NCBI RefSeq assembly: GCF_003289945.1
Contig: NZ_QMBP01000004.1
Coordinates: 124,001-188,000, forward strand
Direction: 5' to 3'
DNA: 64,000 bases
Source of the DNA: Mesorhizobium hawassense
Lineage (GTDB): Bacteria; Pseudomonadota; Alphaproteobacteria; Rhizobiales; Rhizobiaceae
In this document: positions 8,512-19,868 of the stretch, piece by piece
How the letters are laid out: the number at the start of each line of letters is the position of its first letter
How positions within the stretch are numbered: position 1 is the first letter of the stretch
The notes under the pieces: model-generated
The model's database searches: none
Seen by the model: the letters and a program-made list of their open reading frames with translations, nothing else
What the model was told of the DNA's origin: nothing
Made by a program: the position numbers and the translations under genes

Positions 8512-8723
8512 CGCTAAATTTCAAGCGTTGGCGCCGCCCCTCACCTGCCTGCCGGCATCCTCTCCCCGTATAGTGACGGGGAGAGGGGCGCTCTCATCAG
8601 CGATTTCGCCAATCGCCAACGTTGCAGGAAAAGGTGCCGGCGTTGCGGCCAGCCCCCTTCTCCCCGTCACTATACGGGGAGAAGTGCCCGGCAGGGCGAT
8701 GAGGGGCAGCGCCGACTTTAGCG
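8512..8723. repeat. Palindromic intergenic repeat element (RIME/MITE-like), about 212 bp
   Basis: The ends are inverted copies CGCTAAA (8512-8518) and TTTAGCG (8717-8723). Inside, two long arms pair with each other: about 8531-8590 and 8653-8714. Each arm also carries its own hairpin, CTCCCCGTATAGTGACGGGG in the left and its complement in the right. There is no coding frame of interest. Short palindromic elements with this kind of CTCCCCGT...ACGGGGAG core are common between genes in Mesorhizobium-type genomes. In RNA it would fold into a large cruciform and could act as a transcription barrier between the pcaR gene and the operon at 8412. Confidence 0.7.
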
Positions 8724-8788
8724 ATTGGCGGCAGATTGGACGCTGACATGGTCACCTGCGACACACGTGGGCGAGATGTTGCAGAGGA

Positions 8789-9559
8789 TCAAACGAAGAA
8801 GAATTCTTCCACCCGCTGCTTGGCTATCCGCAGCACCGGCAGGATGTCGCGCTCCATCGCCCCGACCGAGAAACGCGCCGACTGCGTCGAGACGTTGATG
8901 GCCGCGACAGTGCGGCCGGCGCGATCGACGATCGGCACCGCGATCGAGCGCAGGCCGAGTTCCAGCTCCTCATCGACGATGGCGAAGCCATCCGTCCTTG
9001 CCTTGTCGATGGCCTTGCCGAGCGCGGCACGGCTAGTGATTGTCTTCGCCGTTCGCCGTTCGATGGTCGCCTGCGCCAGGAAGGTCTTCAACTCATCCGC
9101 CGAGAGGCCGGACAGCAGCACCCGCCCCATCGAGGTGCAGTAGGCCGGCAGCCTGGTTCCGACATCGAGCGCCACGCTCAGGATGCGCCGTCCGGGAATG
9201 CGCGCGACATAGACGACGTCCTCGCCCGACAGCACCGCCGCGTTGCAGGCTTCGTCGAATTTGCCGGCCACCTCGCGCATGATAGGCGCCGCGAAGGTCC
9301 AGAGCGATGCGCCGCCGAGCCAGGTCCGCGCGACCGTCAAAAGACGCGGCGACAGCGAAAACAGCCGGCCGGACTGCGTCGCGTAGCCCGTGGCAACCAA
9401 AGTCAGCAGAAAGCGGCGCGCGCCTGCGCGAGTGAAGCTCGCCTCCTCGGCCATCTCGGTCAGCGTCATGCCGGTTGGATGGCGCGCGAGGATTTCCATC
9501 ACCGCCAGGCCGCGTTCCAGCGAGCCGACATGGTCGCGTGAAATTGCCTCCTCTTCCAC
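8789..9559 (-). CDS. pcaR: IclR-family regulator of the beta-ketoadipate pathway, PcaR-like
   Basis: A 256-residue IclR protein if started at the GTG at 9559, which has a GGAG ribosome site seven bases upstream; an in-frame TTG at 9592 is the longer alternative. The N-terminal winged helix-turn-helix (DHVGSLERGLAVMEILARHP, then LTEMAEEASFTRAGARRFLL) is followed by the IclR effector domain (about 90-256). PcaR-type regulators respond to beta-ketoadipate and activate pcaIJ. The gene is divergent from pcaIJF, and a perfect GTTCG-N5-CGAAC palindrome lies between them. PcaR identity rests on family and position. Confidence 0.82.
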   Translation of the reverse strand: MEEEAISRDHVGSLERGLAVMEILARHPTGMTLTEMAEEASFTRAGARRFLLTLVATGYATQSGRLFSLSPRLLTVARTWLGGASLWTFAAPIMREVAGKFDEACNAAVLSGEDVVYVARIPGRRILSVALDVGTRLPAYCTSMGRVLLSGLSADELKTFLAQATIERRTAKTITSRAALGKAIDKARTDGFAIVDEELELGLRSIAVPIVDRAGRTVAAINVSTQSARFSVGAMERDILPVLRIAKQRVEEFFFV

Positions 9560-9628
9560 GAATATCTCCAGGCCTGCGTTGACTCTGCGCAATGGTTGAA
9601 GCTAGAAAGTATCTCATAAGAAACATAT

Positions 9629-9643
9629 GTTCGCAATACGAAC
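9629..9643. promoter_or_regulatory. Candidate PcaR operator
   Basis: GTTCGCAATACGAAC is a perfect 5-5-5 inverted repeat lying in the pcaR/pcaI divergent region, 25 bases before the pcaI start. It resembles the GTTCG-type half sites known for PcaR/PcaU regulators. Binding is inferred. Confidence 0.6.
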
Positions 9644-9667
9644 TTTTGCAGTTCACGGAGCCTGGAG

Positions 9668-10525
9668 ATGGTCGAGTTCCTGCCGCTGAAACAGGCGGTC
9701 GCCGAAAATCTGCACGACGGCGACGCGGTGGCTTTCGAAGGCTTCACCCATCTGATCCCGACCGCCGCCGCACACGAGGCGATCCGCCAGGGCTTTCGCG
9801 AGCTGACGCTGATCCGTATGACGCCCGATCTGATCTACGACCAGATGATCGGCATGGGCATGGCGAAGAAGGTCGTCTTCTCCTATGTCGGCAATCCCGG
9901 CGTCGGCCTGCTGAGACGCGCCCGCGATGCCATCGAGAACGGCTTCCCTCGTGCTATCGAAATCGAGGAGCACAGCCACGCCGGCATGGCCAATGCCTAT
10001 GAGGCGGGCGCCGCCGGCCTGCCTTGCGCGGTGTTTCGTGGCTATCGCGGCGCCGGCCTGGCTTCGGTCAATCCCAACATCAAATCCGTCACTTGCCCCT
10101 TCACCGGCGAAGTGCTGGCTGCCGTTCCCGCGATAAGGCCCGACGTCACCTTCATCCATGCGCAAAAGGCCGACCGCAAAGGCAACGTGCTGGTCGAAGG
10201 CATCATCGGCATCCAGAAGGAGGCGGTGCTGGCGGCGAAGCGCGCCGTCGTGACGGTCGAGGAAGTGGTCGATAACTTCGACGACCTCCACCCCAATCTC
10301 ACCGTGCTGCCGAGCTGGACGATCGCGGCGATTTCGGTCGCGCCTGGCGGCTCGCACCCCTCCTACACGCATGGCTACTACGAGCGCGACAACGCCGCCT
10401 ATCTCGAATGGGACGAGATCGCCGCCGACCGCGACCGTTTTCAGACATGGATGCAAAAGAACGTCATCGAAAGCGCCGCGGATGACTTTGCCGCCCGCGT
10501 CGAGCATCTGAGGAAAGCCGCATGA
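9668..10525 (+). CDS. pcaI: 3-oxoadipate CoA-transferase subunit A
   Basis: A 285-residue subunit that, with PcaJ, transfers CoA from succinyl-CoA to 3-oxoadipate in the cytoplasm. The N-terminal CoA-transferase signature is seen in DGDAVAFEGFTHLIPTAAAH. The ATG at 9668 follows a CCTGGAG ribosome site and the stop overlaps the pcaJ start by four bases (ATGA). Expression is probably activated by the divergent PcaR. The order pcaI-pcaJ-pcaF is the normal lower-pathway set. Confidence 0.93.
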   Translation: MVEFLPLKQAVAENLHDGDAVAFEGFTHLIPTAAAHEAIRQGFRELTLIRMTPDLIYDQMIGMGMAKKVVFSYVGNPGVGLLRRARDAIENGFPRAIEIEEHSHAGMANAYEAGAAGLPCAVFRGYRGAGLASVNPNIKSVTCPFTGEVLAAVPAIRPDVTFIHAQKADRKGNVLVEGIIGIQKEAVLAAKRAVVTVEEVVDNFDDLHPNLTVLPSWTIAAISVAPGGSHPSYTHGYYERDNAAYLEWDEIAADRDRFQTWMQKNVIESAADDFAARVEHLRKAA

Positions 10526-11325
10526 GCGACACGATCGATCGGGGCTTCACCGCCAACGAAATGATGACGATCGCCGCCAGCCGCGCCTTGAAAAGCGACG
10601 ATGTCTGCTTCGTCGGCATCGGCGCGCCATCGGCCGCCTGCAACGTCGCGCGGCTGACCCACGCGCCCGACATCACGCTGATCTATGAGAGCGGCACCAT
10701 CGGCACCACGCCTGATGTTTTGCCACTCTCGATCGGCGACGGCGAATTGTGCGAGACGGCGGTCACCACCGTCGCGGTGCCGGAGATGTTCCGCTACTGG
10801 CTGCAGGGCGGCCGCATCTCGATCGGTTTCCTGGGTGCCGCCCAGCTCGACAAATTCGGCAACATCAACACCACCGTCATCGGCGACTATGCGCATCCCA
10901 AGACCCGGCTGCCCGGCGGCGGCGGCGCGCCGGAAATCGCCACCTCGTCGAGACAGGTCTACATCACCATGGCCCAGTCGAAGCGCGGTATGGTCGAGAA
11001 GATCGACTTCTTCACCTCCTTCGGCCATGGCGACGGCGGCGATCACCGCCAGCGCCTCGGCATCGACACCGCCGGGCCGACGCTTTTGATCACCGACCTC
11101 GCCATCTGGAAGCCGGACCCGGTGACCAAGGAATTCACTGTCGTCTCGCTGCATCCTGGCGTGGCACGCGAGCAGGTGCAGGACAGCTGTGGCTGGGTCG
11201 TAAAATTTGCCGAGGCTCTTGACGAGACGCCGGCGCCGACGGAACTCGAGCTGAAGACATTGCGCGACCTGCAGGCCCGCACCAAGGCGGCGCATCAAGG
11301 AACCGCCAAAGGGAAAGCTGCCTAG
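10522..11325 (+). CDS. pcaJ: 3-oxoadipate CoA-transferase subunit B
   Basis: A 267-residue subunit of the same CoA-transferase. The segment IGAPSAACNVARLTHAPDIT then LIYESGTIG carries the glutamate expected to form the acyl-CoA thioester intermediate. It overlaps pcaI by four bases and ends with TAG directly abutting the pcaF ATG, so the three are one translationally coupled operon. Confidence 0.93.
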   Translation: MSDTIDRGFTANEMMTIAASRALKSDDVCFVGIGAPSAACNVARLTHAPDITLIYESGTIGTTPDVLPLSIGDGELCETAVTTVAVPEMFRYWLQGGRISIGFLGAAQLDKFGNINTTVIGDYAHPKTRLPGGGGAPEIATSSRQVYITMAQSKRGMVEKIDFFTSFGHGDGGDHRQRLGIDTAGPTLLITDLAIWKPDPVTKEFTVVSLHPGVAREQVQDSCGWVVKFAEALDETPAPTELELKTLRDLQARTKAAHQGTAKGKAA

Positions 11326-12531
<1,206 letters not shown>

Positions 12532-12541
12532 CGGCCTCCGA

Positions 12542-14766
<2,225 letters not shown>

Positions 14767-14777
14767 GGCGGTTACGG

Positions 14778-15392
14778 TCAGCTGTCGAAGAAGACCGTCT
14801 CCTTTTCGCCTTGCAGGTGGACATCGAAGACGTAAGTGTCGCCCTGGCGCTCGGCGATCAGCGTCGGCACGCGCAGGCGATGTTCGATGCGGGCAAGGAT
14901 CGGATCCTCGTCATTGGCTTTTTCTTCATCCGAAAAATAAAGTCGCGTGTGCAGCCCGAGATTGATGCCACGCGCCACGATCCACAGCGTGATATGCGGC
15001 GCCATCAGCCGGCCGTCGCGGAATGGCACGCGGCCCGGCTTGATCGTCTGGAACAGGCAGACCCCGGTTTCCATGTCGGTCGGCTGCCGGCCCCAACCCA
15101 GGAAATTCGGGTCGGCCGCGCCGCGCAATTCCGCAGGTGAATTGTAGAGACCTTCGGCGTCAGCCTGCCAGATCTCGATCAGCGCATCCTTCAGCGGCGT
15201 GCCGGTGCCGTCGAGCACGCGGATGCGCAATTCGATGCGCTCGCCCCTGGTCTCGCCGTTGACCATGGCCGAGCCGAGGTCGCTCGCATAGACGCCGCCG
15301 ATGCCGCAGAAATTCGGCGTCAGCCCGATATGCACATAGGGGCCGGCGGTCTGCGAAGGGCTCTCCTTCAGCCGGTCGAGCGACTGCGCCAT
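14778..15392 (-). CDS. pcaG: Protocatechuate 3,4-dioxygenase alpha subunit
   Basis: A 204-residue subunit of the intradiol ring-cleaving dioxygenase. It has the family fold (LIEIWQADAEGLYNSPAE, then FLGWGRQPTDMETG) but lacks the HxH iron ligands of the beta subunit, as expected (APHITLWIVARG instead). Start 15392 overlaps the pcaH stop. Works as a heteromer with PcaH in the cytoplasm. Confidence 0.92.
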   Translation of the reverse strand: MAQSLDRLKESPSQTAGPYVHIGLTPNFCGIGGVYASDLGSAMVNGETRGERIELRIRVLDGTGTPLKDALIEIWQADAEGLYNSPAELRGAADPNFLGWGRQPTDMETGVCLFQTIKPGRVPFRDGRLMAPHITLWIVARGINLGLHTRLYFSDEEKANDEDPILARIEHRLRVPTLIAERQGDTYVFDVHLQGEKETVFFDS

Positions 15393-16144
15393 CAATTGCC
15401 CTCCGGCCTGTTCTCGAACAGCGTCGAGCGCCGCCCGCGCAGCACGATGTCGAACTTGTAGGCGAGCGCGTCCATCGGGATCGTCGCGTGCATGTCGAGC
15501 GCGGCGATCAGCGCCTCGACCGCGGCCGTGTTGGAGATCCCGCCGACGATCGGACAGCGCCAGATCAGCGGATCGCCCTCGAAATACATCTGCGTGATCA
15601 GCCGCTGCGCGAAGCCTTGGCCGAATACCGAAAAATGGATATGCGCCGGGCGCCAGTCGTTCGGACCATTCGGCCACGGATAGGGACCGGGCCTCACCGT
15701 GCGAAACGCATAGAAGCCGTCCTCGCCGGCGATGGTGCGGCCGCAGCCGCCGAAATTCGCATCGAGCGGCGCCAGATAGCCGTCCTTCTTGTGACGGTAG
15801 CGGCCACCGGCATTGGCTTGCCAGAATTCGAGCAGCACGCCCGGCACGCCTTTGCCGCGCTCGTCGAGCACGCGTCCATGGACGATGATGCGCTCGCCGA
15901 TGGCGCTCTCGCCGGCCTTGGCGAAATTGTGGATGAGGTCGTTGTCGAGCTCGCCGAGCATCGCATGCCCGAACACCGGGCCGGTCAACTCCGAGATCGT
16001 GTTGTCGAACGACAGCAATGCCTTCTGCGGTGAGCGCAGCACCGAGCTCTTGTAGCCCGGCGTGAACGCCGGCGGGTGCCATTGGCGGTCGCGCTGGAAG
16101 AACGCGCCGGTTTCCGGCGCCTGGTTGGAGCCTCGTTCAGCCAT
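15392..16144 (-). CDS. pcaH: Protocatechuate 3,4-dioxygenase beta subunit
   Basis: A 250-residue iron-binding catalytic subunit that opens protocatechuate to 3-carboxy-cis,cis-muconate. Likely Fe(III) ligands are visible: the tyrosines around [16 protein letters not shown] and in [16 protein letters not shown], and the histidines of [11 protein letters not shown]. Start 16144 gives the normal length and overlaps the pcaC stop by eight bases. Part of the pcaDCHGB operon. Confidence 0.94.
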   Translation of the reverse strand: MAERGSNQAPETGAFFQRDRQWHPPAFTPGYKSSVLRSPQKALLSFDNTISELTGPVFGHAMLGELDNDLIHNFAKAGESAIGERIIVHGRVLDERGKGVPGVLLEFWQANAGGRYRHKKDGYLAPLDANFGGCGRTIAGEDGFYAFRTVRPGPYPWPNGPNDWRPAHIHFSVFGQGFAQRLITQMYFEGDPLIWRCPIVGGISNTAAVEALIAALDMHATIPMDALAYKFDIVLRGRRSTLFENRPEGN

Positions 16145-16541
16145 GGGCGGCCTTGGCTCCATCCATCTGTGCGAACACCTCCTTGGCGATCTTGAAGGCG
16201 CGGTTGGCGGCCGGCACGCCGGCATAGATCGCCACATGCAGGAAGGCTTCGCAGATGTCGTCGCGCGACGCGCCTGTATTGGCGGTGGCGCGCACATGCA
16301 TGGCCACTTCCTCGTCATGGCCGAGCGCGGCAAGCAGCGCCAGCGTCACGATCGAGCGCTCGCGCTTCGACCAGCCGGGCCGAGCCCACACCGTTCCCCA
16401 GGCGGCTTCCGTGATCAGTTGCTGGAACGGCCTGTCGAAATCGGTCGCCGCGTCCTCGGCGCGGTCGACATGCGGGCTGCCAAGCACGGAGCGGCGGACC
16501 TCCAAACCGGTCCGGTAGCGGTTCTTCGTAACATCATCCAT
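16137..16541 (-). CDS. pcaC: 4-carboxymuconolactone decarboxylase
   Basis: A 134-residue protein of the CMD/AhpD family. It decarboxylates 4-carboxymuconolactone to 3-oxoadipate enol-lactone. The core region [20 protein letters not shown] then [17 protein letters not shown] is the family signature, with the conserved H and E. Overlaps both neighbours, pcaD (eight bases) and pcaH (eight bases). Confidence 0.93.
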   Translation of the reverse strand: MDDVTKNRYRTGLEVRRSVLGSPHVDRAEDAATDFDRPFQQLITEAAWGTVWARPGWSKRERSIVTLALLAALGHDEEVAMHVRATANTGASRDDICEAFLHVAIYAGVPAANRAFKIAKEVFAQMDGAKAAHG

Positions 16542-17346
16542 GAGCAGACTTTCCCTCAGGCAACGAGGCGACGAAATCGCAGATCAGAGTGACGATCGCT
16601 TCGGGCTGCTCGATGCAGGGTATGTGTCCGGCATTGCGGATCACTTCGAAGCGTGCGCCAGGAATCAGCCCGGCCAGCGCGCGAACGAGATCGGGCGGTG
16701 TCGAGCCGTCCAGATCGCCGACGATGCAGAGCGTCGGCACCGCGATGCGGCGTGCGCTGTCGGTGAAATCGGCATCGCGCACCGCCTTGCAGGTCCCGAT
16801 GTAACCAGGCAGCGCCTGCCTGGTCAGCATGTTGCGGCAACCGGCAAGCTCGGCGCTGCGTCTCGCATGGAACTCTGGCGTGAACCACACCTTGAGCACG
16901 CCGTCGGCAATCGCCTCGATGCCGTCGCGTTCGATGGTTGCGATGCGCGTGTTCCAGCTATCGGCGGTGCCTATCTTATGGGCAGTGTCGCCGAGGATCA
17001 GCGCCTCGACACATTTGGGATGGCGGGTGTAGAGCCGCTGCGCGATCATGCCGCCGACGGACAGCCCGAAGAGCACGACCTTGTCGAAGCCGAGATGATC
17101 GATGAGGGCGACCAGATCATCGACATGGTCGTCTATCGAGCGCACGCCGCCGCCTATGTCCGACAGCCCATGGCCGCGCTTGTCGTAGACGAGCATCGGC
17201 ATTTCACCGGCAAGCCGCGCGACGACGTCGTCCCATATCCGGAAATCGGTGCCCAGCGAATTTATGAAGATGATCGGTCGCGACGTGCCGGGCGCCTCGA
17301 TGTGGCGGTGATGCAGCGTCACGCCGCCTATGCTGACGAATGGCAC
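16534..17346 (-). CDS. pcaD: 3-oxoadipate enol-lactonase
   Basis: A 270-residue alpha/beta-hydrolase. The nucleophile elbow is GLSVGG with Ser near 98; the acid and base are probably the Asp in GDLDGSTPP and the His in NAGHIP. The GTG at 17346 is preferred because GGAGG lies nine bases upstream; an upstream in-frame ATG at 17370 has no ribosome site. First gene of pcaDCHGB-pobA, divergent from pcaQ with a PcaQ-type site between. Confidence 0.93.
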   Translation of the reverse strand: MPFVSIGGVTLHHRHIEAPGTSRPIIFINSLGTDFRIWDDVVARLAGEMPMLVYDKRGHGLSDIGGGVRSIDDHVDDLVALIDHLGFDKVVLFGLSVGGMIAQRLYTRHPKCVEALILGDTAHKIGTADSWNTRIATIERDGIEAIADGVLKVWFTPEFHARRSAELAGCRNMLTRQALPGYIGTCKAVRDADFTDSARRIAVPTLCIVGDLDGSTPPDLVRALAGLIPGARFEVIRNAGHIPCIEQPEAIVTLICDFVASLPEGKSAHG

Positions 17347-17434
17347 GATTTCGATCCTCCAAAGCCACATTGCACGAGCCGTTTGGTTCGGTAAAATGAT
17401 ATTTTGCGGCGTTTCATTAACTCTGAGGTTATCG
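17344..17434. repeat. Left arm of inverted duplication: pcaD promoter and leader
   Basis: About 90 bases from the pcaD start codon to the PcaQ site match the reverse complement of 18381-18472 with roughly ten mismatches. The shared block includes the pcaD ribosome site (GGAGGATCGAAA), the run GGTTTGGTTCGGTAAAATGA present in the reverse complement of the right arm, and the PcaQ box. The two arms bracket pcaQ in inverted orientation. Confidence 0.85.
17417..17432 (-). promoter_or_regulatory. PcaQ binding site for pcaD and pcaQ
   Basis: On the minus strand it reads ATAACC-TCAG-AGTTAA. The established PcaQ motif of Sinorhizobium and Agrobacterium is ATAACC-N4-GGTTAA, so it differs at one base. 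It ends six bases before the pcaQ ATG and overlaps the pcaQ ribosome site, which would allow autorepression while activating pcaD. Confidence 0.8.
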
Positions 17435-17438
17435 AACC

Positions 17439-18356
17439 ATGGCCGAAAGCCGGATCCGCTTCCGCCATCTGCAGGCGTTTCTCGAAGTCGCGCGGCAAGG
17501 CAGCGTCGCGCGCGCGGCCGACTTCCTGCATGTCAGCGCGCCCGCTGTGACCAAGACGTTGCGCGAGCTGGAAGAGGCGCTCGGCGTCGCGGTGGTAGAG
17601 CGCGACGGGCGCGGCATCCGTGTCACGCGTCTCGGCGAAATCTTCCTCGGCCATGCCGGCTCGGCGATTTCGGCGCTCAAGCGCGGCGTCGATTCCGTCC
17701 GCCAAGACGGCGCCCTCAATCGCGACCCGATCCGCATCGGCGCGCTGCCGACCGTTTCGGCGCGGGTGATGCCGCTCGCCATGAACCTCTTCCTCGAGGA
17801 AAACACCGGCGCCGCGCTCAAGATCGTCACCGGCGAGAATGCCGTGCTGCTCGAGCAGCTGCGCGTCGGCGCGCTCGACCTCGTCGTCGGCCGGCTCGCG
17901 GCGCCCGAGCACATGACCGGCTTCTTCTTCGAGCACCTCTATTCCGAGCAGGTGCTGTTCGTCGTACGCGCCGGGCATCCGTTGGCGGAGCCAGGGACAG
18001 ACATTTTCGCCCGCCTCGACGAGTTTCCCGTCCTGATGCCGACGCGCGAATCCGTCATTCGTCCTTTCGTCGACCGGCTCTTCATCACCAACGGCATGAC
18101 CGCGCCGGCGACGGAAATCGAAACGGTTTCCGATTCCTTCGGCCGGTCCTTCATGCGCCAGAGCAACGCGGTATGGATCATCTCGGCCGGCGTCGTCGCC
18201 AACGAGATCGCCAGCGGCGCCTTCGTCGCCTTGCCCGTGGACACGGAAGAAACCAAAGGGCCGGTGGGCTTGACCATGCGCACCGACACCGCGCCCTCGC
18301 CCGCCTTCACCATCCTGTTGCAGACGATCCGCGAGGCCGCGCGGCATCACGCTTGA
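17439..18356 (+). CDS. pcaQ: LysR-family activator of protocatechuate genes
   Basis: A 305-residue LysR regulator. The helix-turn-helix is at about 8-65 (RFRHLQAFLEVARQGSVARA, then ADFLHVSAPAVTKTL), followed by the effector-binding domain. PcaQ proteins activate pcaDCHGB in response to carboxymuconate-type intermediates. Position divergent from pcaD, the PcaQ box at 17417, and a second box before the downstream transporter all support the name. Confidence 0.92.
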   Translation: MAESRIRFRHLQAFLEVARQGSVARAADFLHVSAPAVTKTLRELEEALGVAVVERDGRGIRVTRLGEIFLGHAGSAISALKRGVDSVRQDGALNRDPIRIGALPTVSARVMPLAMNLFLEENTGAALKIVTGENAVLLEQLRVGALDLVVGRLAAPEHMTGFFFEHLYSEQVLFVVRAGHPLAEPGTDIFARLDEFPVLMPTRESVIRPFVDRLFITNGMTAPATEIETVSDSFGRSFMRQSNAVWIISAGVVANEIASGAFVALPVDTEETKGPVGLTMRTDTAPSPAFTILLQTIREAARHHA

Positions 18357-18380
18357 CCATTGGCTGATCGGTTCGAATTC

Positions 18381-18472
18381 CACTAACCTGGAGGTTAATA
18401 AAACACCGTAAAATATCATTTTACCGAACCAAACCGCTAGTGCAATGTGACTTCGGAGGATCGAAAGCCGTG
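18381..18472. repeat. Right arm of inverted duplication: promoter of the transporter operon
   Basis: Its reverse complement matches 17344-17434 nearly base for base, including a copy of the pcaD ribosome site and start codon (GGAGGATCGAAA then GTG at 18470). It supplies the promoter of the ABC transporter operon at 18538. Confidence 0.85.
18383..18398 (+). promoter_or_regulatory. PcaQ binding site for the transporter operon
   Basis: CTAACC-TGGA-GGTTAA matches the PcaQ motif ATAACC-N4-GGTTAA at 11 of 12 defined bases. It lies 139 bases before the binding-protein ATG, within the duplicated promoter arm. In Sinorhizobium PcaQ is known to control a protocatechuate ABC system through such a site. 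Confidence 0.8.
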
Positions 18473-18526
18473 TTCGTCCGACCGCAAACGGAAGACCTGT
18501 TTGCCGTCGTGTCGAACGGCCACTGA
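18470..18526 (+). CDS. Possible 18-residue leader ORF (relic of the pcaD start)
   Basis: GTG at 18470 follows a copy of the pcaD ribosome site, and the frame reads FVRPQTEDLFAVVSNGH to TGA at 18524-18526. The next ribosome site (GGGAGGAG) and the binding-protein ATG follow within 11 bases. It is probably a by-product of the promoter duplication, but its translation could couple to the next gene. No known relatives can be judged from sequence alone. Confidence 0.3.
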   Translation: MFVRPQTEDLFAVVSNGH

Positions 18527-18537
18527 GGGAGGAGCAG

Positions 18538-19851
18538 ATGTCTCGCATTATCGGCAGCAAGCCCGCCACTTCGGGCATTTCACGACGCCAGTTCATCGCC
18601 ACTTCGGTGGCCGGCGGCGCAGCACTTGCATTCGGCGGCAAAGCATTCGCGCAAGCCGCCGACGCGCTCAAGGTCGGCTTCGTCAGCCCGCGCACCGGGC
18701 CGCTTGCCGGCTTCGGCGAGACCGACGGTTATGTGCTCGACCTTGCCCGCAAGGCTCTAGCCAACGGCATCGAGCTCGGCGGCAGGAAATACAGCGTCGA
18801 GATTATCGACCAGGACACCCAGTCCGATCCGTCCCGCGCCGGCCAGCTCGCCAAGGACCTGATCAACAACCAGGCCATCGACCTGATGCTCGCGGTCTCC
18901 ACGCCGGAGGTCATCAATCCGGTCGCCGACGCCTGCGAGGCGGCCGGTGTGCCGTGCCTCTCCACCGTCATGCCCTGGGAGGCCTGGTATTTCGGCCGCG
19001 GCGCCAAGCCCGGCGCGCCCTCGCCCTTCAAATGGACCTATCATTTCGGCTTCGGCGTCGAGGAGTTCTTCAAGGCCTATATCTCGCAGTGGAACCTGAT
19101 CGAGACCAACAAGAAGGTCGGCGTCATGTATCCCAACGACGCCGACGGCAACGCCATCCGCGCCCATCTCGCGCCGCTGCTCGCCAAGCAAGGCTTCACC
19201 ATCGTCGATCCGGGCGCCTACGAGACCGGCACCACCGACTATTCCTCGCAGATCGCGCTGTTCAAGCAGGAAGGCGTCGAGATCTTCAACTCCTTCCCGA
19301 TCCCGCCGGATTTCGCCGCCTTCTGGCGCCAGGCCGCGCAGCAGGGCCTGACCAAGCAGATCAAGATCGCCCAGGTGGCCAAGACCGGCCTGTTCCCGTC
19401 CGACATCGAGGCGCTCGGCGATCTCGGCATGAAGATTTCCAGCGCCGCCTATTGGCACAAGGCTTTTCCGTACAAGTCGCCGCTGACCGGCGTCTCGGGA
19501 ACTGAGCTTGCCGATGGCTACGAAGCGACAAGCGGCAAGCAGTGGACGCAGCAGCTCGGCGCCTCGATGTCGCTGCTCGACGCCGGCTTCGAAGCCTTGA
19601 AGGCAAGTTCCAATGCCAAGGACAAGGCGGCGGTGGCCAAGGCGCTGAGCACGCTGAAGACCGAGACCATGATCGGCAAGGTCGACTTCACCAGCGGCCC
19701 GGTCCCCAATGTCTCGCCCGGCCCGATCATCGGCACGCAATGGGTCGCCGCCAAGGATGGTTCGAAATTCCCGCTCGACTATGTCGTGACCGAAAACGCC
19801 ACCGACCCGAAAGTGCCGGTCGAGGCCAAGCTCCAGCCGTATAACGGCTGA
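18538..19851 (+). CDS. pcaM: Branched-chain-type ABC substrate-binding protein, protocatechuate uptake
   Basis: A 437-residue periplasmic protein with a Tat signal (ISRRQFIATSVAGGAALAFG, cleaved around AFAQA). The mature part (ALKVGFVSPRTGPLAGFGE, DQDTQSDPSRAGQLAKDL) is a family-5/LivK-type ligand-binding domain. A strong GGGAGGAG site precedes the ATG. It heads a five-gene transporter operon under a PcaQ box, matching the PcaQ-controlled system of Sinorhizobium meliloti named from pcaM. The ligand is probably protocatechuate or a related acid; inference from context. Confidence 0.85.
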   Translation: MSRIIGSKPATSGISRRQFIATSVAGGAALAFGGKAFAQAADALKVGFVSPRTGPLAGFGETDGYVLDLARKALANGIELGGRKYSVEIIDQDTQSDPSRAGQLAKDLINNQAIDLMLAVSTPEVINPVADACEAAGVPCLSTVMPWEAWYFGRGAKPGAPSPFKWTYHFGFGVEEFFKAYISQWNLIETNKKVGVMYPNDADGNAIRAHLAPLLAKQGFTIVDPGAYETGTTDYSSQIALFKQEGVEIFNSFPIPPDFAAFWRQAAQQGLTKQIKIAQVAKTGLFPSDIEALGDLGMKISSAAYWHKAFPYKSPLTGVSGTELADGYEATSGKQWTQQLGASMSLLDAGFEALKASSNAKDKAAVAKALSTLKTETMIGKVDFTSGPVPNVSPGPIIGTQWVAAKDGSKFPLDYVVTENATDPKVPVEAKLQPYNG

Positions 19852-19868
19852 TCGACTGAGGACGCATC

